Positions 34,183-41,221 of a stretch of DNA of 52,890 bases are shown piece by piece; within the stretch, counting starts at the first letter, position 1, and each line of letters begins with the position of its first letter. The position numbers and the translations under genes are program-made. Source of the stretch: an uncultured Ruminococcus sp. (GTDB lineage Bacteria > Bacillota > Clostridia > Oscillospirales > Acutalibacteraceae); assembly GCA_902767845.1 (NCBI GenBank), contig CACXIV010000007.1, positions 1 to 52,890 on the forward strand, given 5' to 3'. Under the pieces are notes generated by a model that saw nothing but the letters and a program-made list of their open reading frames with translations, had not been told where the DNA came from and did not search any database.

Positions 34183-34518
34183 ATGGGTGTTAATTTTAAC
34201 GGATTCGGTGAGAACGTTCTCACATTCAACGCCGCGAGCGGACTTACTTCCGCGGGCGTACCGGTCAAGATGACGGGCGACGGCGAGGTCGGTCCCTGCT
34301 CAAATAACGACGTGTTCTGCGGCGTGTGCGTAAACGTGCGCGACGGCTACGCGGCGGTACAGCTTTCCGGATTTGTTGTCCTTCCCGCGGCGGCAAAGAT
34401 CACCGCGGGTTATCAGAAGGTGGCTGTCAATTCCGCCGGCAAGGTCGCCGCGAACGAAAACGGCAGAGAGGTGCTTGTGCTCAGCTCAAGCGCCACAGAA
34501 GTCTCTATCATTCTTTAA
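34183..34518 (+). CDS. capsid decoration-like protein
   Basis: A 111-aa protein starting at ATG 34183 with GGAGG upstream. It is Gly/Ala/Val-rich with many short strands (for example AGVPVKMTGDGEVGPC and YAAVQLSGFVVLPA) and lies between scaffold and major capsid, the usual place for a DUF2190-like or gpD-like decoration protein. Assigned by position and composition only. Confidence 0.55.
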   Translation: MGVNFNGFGENVLTFNAASGLTSAGVPVKMTGDGEVGPCSNNDVFCGVCVNVRDGYAAVQLSGFVVLPAAAKITAGYQKVAVNSAGKVAANENGREVLVLSSSATEVSIIL

Positions 34519-34530
34519 GGAGGAATACTA

Positions 34531-35535
34531 ATGGCTAATTTTGAAAATATCACGATTGAAAAAGGTATGTATCAGACCGGAGGCGGACTTACCGCCGCGC
34601 TTGAAAAGCTCGATCCTTCCGAAAACTACGCCGGCACCTCGCTTGAGGGACTCGACGCGTTTTCAAGACAGCTCAAGCGCTTTGATATCAGGGTGAGCGG
34701 CAGCGGAAGCGACTGCGTCGAAAAGTTCTTCCAGAGCTCAAACTCGGCTGCTCTCTTTCCCGAGTATGTGAGCAGAGCGGTCGCTCAGGGAATGGAGCGC
34801 GCCGACATCCTGCCCAATATCGTTGCTACCGTCACGGATATCGAGGGCATGGATTACAGAAGCATCGCTTCAACTCCCTCGGAGGACGACAAGGAGCTCA
34901 AGATCGTAAACGAGGGCGCGTTCATCCCCAAGACCACCGTAAAGACCCGCGAGAACCTTGTAAAGCTTCACAAGCGCGGCAGGATGCTCGTGGCGTCATA
35001 CGAGGCGCTCCGCTTCCAGAGGCTCGATCTCTTCACGGTGACTCTTAACCAGATCGGAGCCTACATCGCCCGTTCTCAGCTCAGAGACGCCATCGGCGTG
35101 CTCGTAAACGGCGACGGCAACAATAACGCCGCCTCCAACGTAGCGGTGACGACCTCCGGCTCGATCTCCTACAACGACCTTGTAAAGCTCTGGGCAAACA
35201 TGGCTCCCTACGAGCTCAACACCATCCTCGCGCCCACTGCCGAGATGCAGAAGATCCTCGCGCTCTCACAGATGCAGGATTCCCACGCCGGCATGGATTT
35301 CCAGGGCACCGGCAAGATGGTGACTCCGCTCGGCGCCGCGCTTCTTCACGCGCCCGAGATGCAGAGCGGCAAGATCATCGGTCTCGACAAAAACTGCGCG
35401 CTTGAGATGGTTCGCGCGGGCGGCGTAGTCACCGACTACGACAAGCTGATCGACCGTCAGCTCGAGAGAGCCGCGGTGACCTGCACCGCAGGCTTCTCAA
35501 AAATCTTTACGGAAGCCGCAAAGACGCTTTCCTGA
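34531..35535 (+). CDS. HK97-fold major capsid protein (XkdG-like)
   Basis: A 334-aa protein with a strong GGAGG before ATG 34531. Features of the HK97-type capsid include the E-loop-like region PSEDDKELKIVNEGAFIPKT, the helix QRLDLFTVTLNQIGAYIARS, the P-domain segment LVNGDGNNN, and the A-domain end with DKLIDRQLERAAV. It forms the shell that is matured by the upstream protease. Length and position match XkdG of PBSX. Confidence 0.85.
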   Translation: MANFENITIEKGMYQTGGGLTAALEKLDPSENYAGTSLEGLDAFSRQLKRFDIRVSGSGSDCVEKFFQSSNSAALFPEYVSRAVAQGMERADILPNIVATVTDIEGMDYRSIASTPSEDDKELKIVNEGAFIPKTTVKTRENLVKLHKRGRMLVASYEALRFQRLDLFTVTLNQIGAYIARSQLRDAIGVLVNGDGNNNAASNVAVTTSGSISYNDLVKLWANMAPYELNTILAPTAEMQKILALSQMQDSHAGMDFQGTGKMVTPLGAALLHAPEMQSGKIIGLDKNCALEMVRAGGVVTDYDKLIDRQLERAAVTCTAGFSKIFTEAAKTLS

Positions 35536-35548
35536 TCGGGGTGATCGC

Positions 35549-35902
35549 TTGAACATTGCAAATGTTACGGCAAGATTTTCCGCTTTTTCGGGACTCACGG
35601 GCGACGAGCTTTCGGCGCAGAGCGCTATCCTGGAGTGCGCGGCGGACTATATAACCGCTCATTCCGTCACCGACGCTCCCACCGCCGAGCAGACTCAGAG
35701 GCTCGAGATCCTCTGCGCGGCTTACGCTTACAGGCTGTACGATTTGTGCAATGGCGCCGATATCACCTCTTTTACCGCGGGCGACGTCAAGATCTCGTCG
35801 CCCGGCGGCGGTAAGGGCTCCGGCGAAAAGCTTTGGCTCGAGCTGAAAAGAGCCGACGGCGATCTGCTGCGCGGAGACGAATTTATTTTCGGCAGGATGT
35901 GA
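35549..35902 (+). CDS. head-tail connector protein (gp6 / XkdH-like)
   Basis: A 117-aa protein, mainly helical, starting at TTG 35549 with GGGGTGAT upstream. The layout (short helices with YITAHSV, then the aromatic helix AAYAYRLYDL and a C-terminal strand region) and its position right after the capsid gene are those of the gp6-like connector that sits under the portal. Confidence 0.65.
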   Translation: MNIANVTARFSAFSGLTGDELSAQSAILECAADYITAHSVTDAPTAEQTQRLEILCAAYAYRLYDLCNGADITSFTAGDVKISSPGGGKGSGEKLWLELKRADGDLLRGDEFIFGRM

Positions 35903-35906
35903 GGAT

Positions 35907-36287
35907 ATGGGGATACTAAATTCGGTCGCCGCCATGATAAACCGGTACGGCAGCGCCGTGACGATAAATAACGGCGGCGAAATAACGCAAACACGCGCGT
36001 TTGTGCAGCCTATCAGATATAAGAACAAAATCTATATCGGCGGCAGAAGGCACGTCCTCGGCGCTTACAGCAACGAGAAATATCTTTACATCGGCAAGCC
36101 CTCGGATCAGATCGTTGAGGATGTCAGTGTAATAGAATGTGCCGGTAATAAATATATTGTAAAAAGGCAGGAGACCTTTTTGACAGGAGACGAGCCCGTT
36201 TATGTGTGGGCGATCCTGATAGCTTATACAGAGCAGATGGAGGATGAATATGATTCAGATAAAACGGCGTATGGATATGATTATTAA
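35907..36287 (+). CDS. head closure / neck protein (XkdI position)
   Basis: A 126-aa protein starting at ATG 35907, four bases after the preceding stop, with GTGAGGA before it. It is rich in beta strands and Tyr (KNKIYIGGRRHVLGAYSNEKYLYIG). Assigned as head closure by position between the connector and the tail-terminator-like gene. No diagnostic motif was recognised. Confidence 0.5.
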   Translation: MGILNSVAAMINRYGSAVTINNGGEITQTRAFVQPIRYKNKIYIGGRRHVLGAYSNEKYLYIGKPSDQIVEDVSVIECAGNKYIVKRQETFLTGDEPVYVWAILIAYTEQMEDEYDSDKTAYGYDY

Positions 36288-36690
36288 CGCCCTAAAGGCC
36301 GATTCACGATTTGAGGGCGTGCGCTTTATCAGAGAGTTCACCGCGGGATTCACCGAAACTCCCATCAGGGGGTTTTTGGCATCCGTCTGCGTCACAAGCA
36401 CCGAGCTCTCCGAGGGTTACCTCGGAGGCTTGGCGCTGTCCGGCGCGAGGGGCGATATGTACACCGCCGACGCCGAGATCAGGATCTACGCCCCGGCAGG
36501 TCAGAACGGCAGCGGACTTTCCGAGATCGCCGGTGATATGCTGAAGGTCATCAGGGAATCCGACTCGGATAATATCGTCACTGAGCTCAAGGCAGGCTCG
36601 ATCGAGTTTGACCCGAACCTCAGCGCGGTGTTCCGCAGGGTCAGCCTCAGGCTGGAATTTGTCGTGAACGGGGAGGAGAACAATGATTGA
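36250..36690 (+). CDS. tail-terminator / neck-like protein (XkdJ position)
   Basis: A 146-aa protein. ATG 36250 is chosen because GGAGG (36239-36243) is six bases ahead; the in-frame ATG at 36244 touches it. It overlaps the preceding gene by 38 bp. The mixed alpha/beta pattern with an N-terminal helix and C-terminal SLRLEFVVNG strand suits a neck or tail-terminator protein. In a contractile PBSX-like element the sheath gene xkdK should follow here, but it does not. Confidence 0.5.
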   Translation: MIQIKRRMDMIINALKADSRFEGVRFIREFTAGFTETPIRGFLASVCVTSTELSEGYLGGLALSGARGDMYTADAEIRIYAPAGQNGSGLSEIAGDMLKVIRESDSDNIVTELKAGSIEFDPNLSAVFRRVSLRLEFVVNGEENND

Positions 36691-37051
36691 TCAGAACTTC
36701 ATCCGCGGAAGCGGAGTGACCGTAAAACTCAACGGCAGCGCGGTCGGCGGAGTCTTGTCCGCCGTCTGCAAAAGAAAAAACAACCTTATAAAAATCGAGG
36801 AGTTTTTGACGGACAAGCCCGTGTATTCCGCTGAGAACCCGTCGTTCGTCATAGAGCTTAAAACCCGTTTTGACATCAGCGACGCGCTGGGCGGAAACGC
36901 CCTGCAAAGCGTTGGGCTTGAGGGCGGCGGAAAAAGCGTTGAGTACACGGGCTGCGCGGTGGAGAGCGTAACAGCCGATCTGCTGCCCGATAAAAAAACC
37001 GTGTACAGCGTTGTGATAAACGCTGCGGACAGGAGTGTTGAAAATGTATGA
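36683..37051 (+). CDS. possible tail tube-like protein (XkdM position)
   Basis: A 122-aa beta-rich protein starting with an IRGSGVTVKLNGSAVGGV segment that resembles the first strands of XkdM-like tube proteins. It is shorter than the roughly 145 aa of XkdM. ATG 36683 overlaps the previous stop by 8 bp. The tube identity is inference from fold-like pattern and position; it could also be a neck ring. Confidence 0.4.
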   Translation: MIDQNFIRGSGVTVKLNGSAVGGVLSAVCKRKNNLIKIEEFLTDKPVYSAENPSFVIELKTRFDISDALGGNALQSVGLEGGGKSVEYTGCAVESVTADLLPDKKTVYSVVINAADRSVENV

Positions 37052-37181
37052 TGAAAACTATGAAATGATCGCGGAGGACAGCGCGAATATCAACGCCGAG
37101 GCGCTCAGCGAGATGCTTGAGCTAGAGAGCAGAAGGTACAGCCGCCGACTCAGCGAGGAAGATGAGGCGAGGCAGAGATGA
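37044..37181 (+). CDS. 45-aa charged protein in the tape-measure position
   Basis: ATG 37044 to TGA 37181, overlapping the tube-like gene by 8 bp and the LysM gene by 4 bp (ATGA). AGGAG lies nine bases upstream. The peptide is acidic and probably one helix: MYDENYEMIAEDSA, then EALSEMLELESRRYSRRL. In PBSX and related elements the assembly chaperone and a tape measure of over 1000 aa occupy this place. Confidence 0.6.
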   Translation: MYDENYEMIAEDSANINAEALSEMLELESRRYSRRLSEEDEARQR

Positions 37182-37693
37182 AGCTGATACCGATGAGATT
37201 TATGGGGTACGAGTGGCGCCATAACCCGCGCGAGATAACGTTCGAGTGCGGCAAGTCGGTCAGCGAGTATCTTGTGCCGAACGGCAGCTCCGCGATCCAG
37301 GATACGGGCAGAAAAAATATGCTTGTAAAAGGCGTCGGCGAGCTTTACGGCAGCGACTGCGTAAAGCAGTTCGAGTCGCTTTACGCGCTGTTCAAAAGGG
37401 GCGGCGCCGGAGTGCTGGCGATAGAGAATACCGAGCCGTTCTTTGCCGTGTTCGAGAGCATAAAGCTGATCGGCACCCCAAGGGAGGACGTGCTGACCTA
37501 CGGCTTTGTTTTCAGGGAGGTAATGGACGAAAAGGACAGCGGCGCTCCGGTCACCCATATCGCCTCGAACGGCGAGAATCTTTGGGACATCTCATACAGA
37601 TACGGGCTCGTTATCGACGAGCTGGTGCGGCTGAATCCGCAGATAAAGCGCCCCGACGAGGTCGCGGACGGAGAGGTGATCAGGCTGTGCTGA
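37178..37693 (+). CDS. LysM tail/baseplate protein (XkdP-like)
   Basis: A 171-aa protein. The N-terminal part, GYEWRHNPREITFECGKSV, resembles the XkdP / gp53-like baseplate family. Residues about 123-170 are a LysM domain (ASNGENLWDISYRYGLVID and PDEVADGEVIRL). It would link the tube to the hub and may touch peptidoglycan. ATG 37178 is coupled to the preceding ORF. Confidence 0.75.
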   Translation: MKLIPMRFMGYEWRHNPREITFECGKSVSEYLVPNGSSAIQDTGRKNMLVKGVGELYGSDCVKQFESLYALFKRGGAGVLAIENTEPFFAVFESIKLIGTPREDVLTYGFVFREVMDEKDSGAPVTHIASNGENLWDISYRYGLVIDELVRLNPQIKRPDEVADGEVIRLC

Positions 37694-38634
37694 GATATGA
37701 GATCAAGCTGAAAAACGGAAAGCTGCGCGACGACCTTAATGTGCTGACTGCGGCATGGAAGAGCGACCTCGACGTGCCTGCCGACAGCCTTGTTTTGAAC
37801 TGCGCCTATGACGGAGAGATCTTCGGTCAGGGCGACAGGATATCTGCTTACAACGGATCTGAGCTTGTGTTTGAGGGACAGCTGGACGAGCTTTCAAGGC
37901 TTCGCCGCGACAAGGGAGTCGTTATGAGGCTCTGTGCGCGAAGCGCCGCCGCTGTCCTGCTCGACAACGAGGCGGAGCCGCTCAGCTACCGCAATCCGAC
38001 CGCCGTGCTGATGTACTTCAAGCACCTAAAGCCGTTCGGGATAACGGACGCCGAGCCCGACCAAACGCCGGTTTTGGGCGATCTCAGGATCGACAAGGGA
38101 ATGACCCAGTGGCAGGCGCTCGAGCTTTTCTGTAAAACGCGCTACGGTTCAAGGCTAAGGATCTCGGGCAGCGGAAAGGTGTACCTCAGGGGCTTCAAAA
38201 ACGACAGGAAGGTCAGGTTCGGCTCGGGTGGCATAGAATATTATTCCATAAAAGAAAATAAGCGCCGTCACAAGCTGATCTCTGAGGTCAGGCTCAAGGT
38301 CAGCCCGACCGCTGGGTACCTTTCGTCAATGTATAACCCGAACCCCGAATGTGAATATATCAAGCGCGTCAGGTACGTAAACGCGGTCGCGGAGAACAAC
38401 AGCATCGGCACCGCGGACAATATCATAGAACGCAGCAACCTTGACAGCCGAAGCATAAAGATAACCTTCGGCGGCTGCGTTACCGATATCCTCGGAGCCT
38501 CGGCAGAGCTTGACGATCCCGCCTTCGGCAGGATATCGGGGCTTACGGTGCGCGGTATATGCTATACGCTCACAAAGAACGGAGAGCTGACCACGGTCGT
38601 GCTCGGAGCTTTAGAAGGAGAGGAGAATAACTGA
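37687..38634 (+). CDS. baseplate hub protein (gpD / XkdQ-like)
   Basis: A 315-aa protein starting at GTG 37687 behind GGAGAGGTGA, overlapping the LysM gene by 7 bp. The gpD/gp27-like fold is suggested by FGQGDRISAYNGSELVFEG, the segment TQWQALELFCKTRYGSRLRI, and a C-terminal RSLDSR-type strand region. It forms the trimeric hub that carries the spike. Confidence 0.7.
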   Translation: MLRYEIKLKNGKLRDDLNVLTAAWKSDLDVPADSLVLNCAYDGEIFGQGDRISAYNGSELVFEGQLDELSRLRRDKGVVMRLCARSAAAVLLDNEAEPLSYRNPTAVLMYFKHLKPFGITDAEPDQTPVLGDLRIDKGMTQWQALELFCKTRYGSRLRISGSGKVYLRGFKNDRKVRFGSGGIEYYSIKENKRRHKLISEVRLKVSPTAGYLSSMYNPNPECEYIKRVRYVNAVAENNSIGTADNIIERSNLDSRSIKITFGGCVTDILGASAELDDPAFGRISGLTVRGICYTLTKNGELTTVVLGALEGEENN

Positions 38635-38957
38635 TGTGGCTGCTTAGCTATATTACAAAAAATTCCCTTGCGCCGCCCAACGCGGTCAAGGGAAACGTAT
38701 ATGAGAACGGCACCGCCGTCACCGCCTCGGGCGAGCACAGAAGCCTTAGGATGTGCCTGCCTTACGGGATCGCGAGCATCCCTCCCAAAAACGAGTGTGC
38801 GGTGGTACTGCCGCTCGACGACGGAGAGGTATCGCTCGGCGTGTTGGCGGATACGGAAGGACTGCAGGAGGGCGAGCTCATGCTCAGCTCAAGCGGCGGC
38901 GCGAGCATCGTGCTGAAAAATGACGGCAGAGTGCTGATAAACGGCAGGGAGATCTGA
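38634..38957 (+). CDS. mini spike protein (gpV / gp5-like)
   Basis: A 107-aa protein, start ATG 38634 overlapping the hub stop as TGATG. Residues 35-75 look like an OB-fold (MCLPYGIASIPPKNECAVVL), and the end (SSSGGASIVLKNDGRVLING) looks like the first turns of a beta-helix. It is shorter than the usual spike, with no visible lysozyme domain or PAAR-like tip. Confidence 0.6.
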   Translation: MWLLSYITKNSLAPPNAVKGNVYENGTAVTASGEHRSLRMCLPYGIASIPPKNECAVVLPLDDGEVSLGVLADTEGLQEGELMLSSSGGASIVLKNDGRVLINGREI

Positions 38958-38958
38958 T

Positions 38959-39297
38959 ATGACGGACGTTAAATTAAGCGGCGGCGACGTCGCTCTGAAC
39001 AGCGCCGGCAGAATGATAAGGCTCAGCGGACGCGACGCGGAGTTTCAGCGCGCGGTTATCTGCGCGTCTGTCGGAAAGGGAAGCTTTATTTATGACCGAT
39101 CGCTCGGATGCGATTACAGCTATGATCCGAATGACGGGTTCGCCCTGCGCAGGGTCGGGCTGAGCGTCAACGAAGCTCTCGCGAGGTTCCCGAAAACCTC
39201 GGCTGAGGTGCTTGATATAGGCGAAAGCGTTACGCTGAGGATAACGATCGGCGGCGAGAGCAGAACAGAGGAGGTGCGTTTGATTGGAAACGTATGA
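38959..39297 (+). CDS. gp25/W-like baseplate wedge protein (XkdS-like)
   Basis: A 112-aa protein of the gp25-like family. Typical features are SFIYDRSLGCDY near the middle, the helix LRRVGLSVNEALARF and the C-terminal strands VTLRITIGGESRTEE. ATG 38959 starts one base after the spike stop. It forms the wedge that would anchor the sheath in contractile tails, although no sheath gene is present here. Confidence 0.7.
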   Translation: MTDVKLSGGDVALNSAGRMIRLSGRDAEFQRAVICASVGKGSFIYDRSLGCDYSYDPNDGFALRRVGLSVNEALARFPKTSAEVLDIGESVTLRITIGGESRTEEVRLIGNV

Positions 39298-40339
39298 TGA
39301 GATATACACAAGAATGAAGGAAAAATATGAGGAGGAGAGCGGCTTTGAGATCGACTCCGCGAGCGACATCGCGATCAGGCTCAGGGTTTTGGCAGGAGAG
39401 ATCTACAACGCCGAAACAAGCCTTGAATGGCTGAAACGCCAGATGTTTGCCGATACCGCGTCGGGCGAATACCTCGACCGCCTCGCCCAGCAGAGAGGTA
39501 TCACCAGAAAGGCGGCGACAAAGGCGACCGGCACGCTGACGTTCAGCGTTAACGAGACGCTGAATTATCCGATCGAGATCCCTGCCGGTACCGTGGCGGC
39601 GACAAACGGAGCTGTTCCCGTGAGAGTTTACACGACGGAGGCCGCCGTGCTTCCTCAGGCGACATATTCGGTGACGGTCGGCGCCGAGGCGGAGCTGCCC
39701 GGTTACAACGGCAATATTGCCTACGGCACCGCCGAGGTTCCGGTGAATATCCCCGTCGGTATCGACGCCGTGTCAAATTCGGTGTTCAGAGGCGGAGATG
39801 ACGAGGAGAGCGACAGCACGCTCAGGCGCAGGATCATGGACTCGTACGTCAACCGCCCGAATCCGGCGAACGCCGCGTTCTACAAGCAGCTCGCCGTGAG
39901 CGTAGACGGTATCGACAAGGCCGGAACTTTCGAGAGGTACAACGGCACGGGTAACGTCGGCGTATTCGTCGCGCGCAAGGACAACGACGTCACCGACGCG
40001 GCTCTTGCCGAGGCGACAAGGCTGATAAACGCAAACCGTCCGCTCGGGGTTACCGCTTCGGTCAACAGGGCGTATTATCTTGATTATGATATGATAGTTT
40101 CGGTCAAGCCAAAGCCCGGTTACGAGGCCGACGAAGTCAGAACGCTGCTCACGAACGCCTTTACCGATTTCATCGGTACGCTTGATGTGGGCGAAACGCT
40201 TTACATTTCAAGGCTCGGAAAATACCTTTACGACACCGGCTGTATCGAGTTCTACGAGTTCGACAGCAGCATGCACGCCGAAACCGCGAGCGGCTCGCAG
40301 TTTTTCCGTCCCGGCGACGTTACGATCGAGGTGCTGTGA
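39284..40339 (+). CDS. baseplate J-like protein (XkdT-like)
   Basis: A 351-aa protein starting at TTG 39284 behind GAGGAGGTG, overlapping gp25 by 14 bp. Family features are YLDRLAQQRGITRKAAT near residue 62, the strand-rich LNYPIEIPAGTVAAT, and RGGDDEESDSTLRRRIMDS at about 170-188. It forms the outer wedge of the baseplate. Confidence 0.88.
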   Translation: METYDEIYTRMKEKYEEESGFEIDSASDIAIRLRVLAGEIYNAETSLEWLKRQMFADTASGEYLDRLAQQRGITRKAATKATGTLTFSVNETLNYPIEIPAGTVAATNGAVPVRVYTTEAAVLPQATYSVTVGAEAELPGYNGNIAYGTAEVPVNIPVGIDAVSNSVFRGGDDEESDSTLRRRIMDSYVNRPNPANAAFYKQLAVSVDGIDKAGTFERYNGTGNVGVFVARKDNDVTDAALAEATRLINANRPLGVTASVNRAYYLDYDMIVSVKPKPGYEADEVRTLLTNAFTDFIGTLDVGETLYISRLGKYLYDTGCIEFYEFDSSMHAETASGSQFFRPGDVTIEVL

Positions 40340-40815
40340 TGGAGAGCTTTTTATCAATGAAGCAAAAGCTGCTTCCGCTCGGTCTGTATGAGCTTGACGA
40401 TAACGACGAAACGGTGTGGGAGCTTAAAGCGTACGCCGAAGGGCTCAACACCCTGTTTGATACCCTCGACGAGCTCGAAAGAGAATACTTTATCTCAACG
40501 GCGCAGAGCTACGGACTCAGCCGGCGCGAGCTGCTTTTCGGAAGAGAAATGTCCGGGCAGACCGCTCAGGAGCGCAGGGACGCGCTGATGTACCTTGAGC
40601 GCACCATAGTCGGCGACACTACCGACAGCGGCTTTGCCGAGTTTCTGGAGAATCTCGGTCTGAGCGATTACACGCTCAACGTCAATCCGGGCAGGGCGGT
40701 GTTCACCATAAATATCGCGGATCAAAAGACCGACGGCGAAAAGGCTTTGATAGAAGAGCGTATCAGAGCCGAGGTGCCGCTGTACATGAATTGTACGATC
40801 AATTTTACCGTTTAA
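40339..40815 (+). CDS. DUF2313 / YmfQ-like baseplate protein (XkdU-like)
   Basis: A 158-aa protein. ATG 40339 overlaps the previous stop (TGATG), with GAGGTG upstream. The pattern LDELEREYFISTAQSYGLSRRELLFG, cut by a helix break before TAQERRDALMYLE, is that of DUF2313. In contractile phages these genes precede the tail fibres, but no fibre gene follows here. Confidence 0.75.
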   Translation: MESFLSMKQKLLPLGLYELDDNDETVWELKAYAEGLNTLFDTLDELEREYFISTAQSYGLSRRELLFGREMSGQTAQERRDALMYLERTIVGDTTDSGFAEFLENLGLSDYTLNVNPGRAVFTINIADQKTDGEKALIEERIRAEVPLYMNCTINFTV

Positions 40816-40871
40816 GGATTTTTTAATATTCGCGGTATATGATTTACTCAAACAAAAGGGGAGGCGGTAAA

Positions 40872-41030
40872 ATGAAGGCTGCGGTAACTATAAAATGCCT
40901 GATCCTGATAGCGGTTCTTATCGTGATGTCGGCGGTATTGGCGTTCAGAGAAATGTCGGCTTCATCGGGATCGCCCCAAACGGAAGCCGACAGCGCCGTA
41001 TCCGCAGGGATATTTCCGGCGGAATACTGA
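40872..41030 (+). CDS. 52-aa single-span membrane protein
   Basis: ATG 40872 has GGGGAGG eight bases upstream; an in-frame ATG at 40839 has none. One hydrophobic helix (residues about 9-24, LILIAVLIVMSAVLAF) is followed by a polar tail. As the last gene of the phage-like operon it could be a holin-like or membrane-anchoring protein, but no endolysin accompanies it. Function unknown. Confidence 0.5.
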   Translation: MKAAVTIKCLILIAVLIVMSAVLAFREMSASSGSPQTEADSAVSAGIFPAEY

Positions 41031-41085
41031 TAATAACACGCGATAATAATTCTAATTTCGGAACAATAAAAAACAAATGGAAACG

Positions 41086-41118
41086 TCCCTGTTGACCGCT
41101 TGTCAACAGGGATATTTC
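41086..41118 (+). terminator. terminator of the phage-like operon
   Basis: TCCCTGTTGAC (41086-41096) with GTCAACAGGGA (41102-41112), then TATTTCTAT. Confidence 0.8.
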
Positions 41119-41151
41119 TATATGCAAAATAGACAAAATAATTATAAAATA

Positions 41152-41186
41152 TTTGGTAACAAAATCATAACAAAGTATGTTACAAT
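41152..41186 (+). promoter_or_regulatory. promoter of the first scaffoldin-like gene
   Basis: TTTGGT (41152-41157), then ACAAAA, then an extended -10 TATGT-TACAAT ending at 41186. The same elements with the same 29-base spacing occur at 45094-45128. Confidence 0.55.
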
Positions 41187-41221
41187 GTATATGTAAATAT
41201 TTATAAAAAGGAGGATTTTTT

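Noticed and set aside
30029-41200. Attachment sites or integrase for the phage-like element
   Set aside because: No integrase ORF and no direct repeat flanking the operon could be found by eye.
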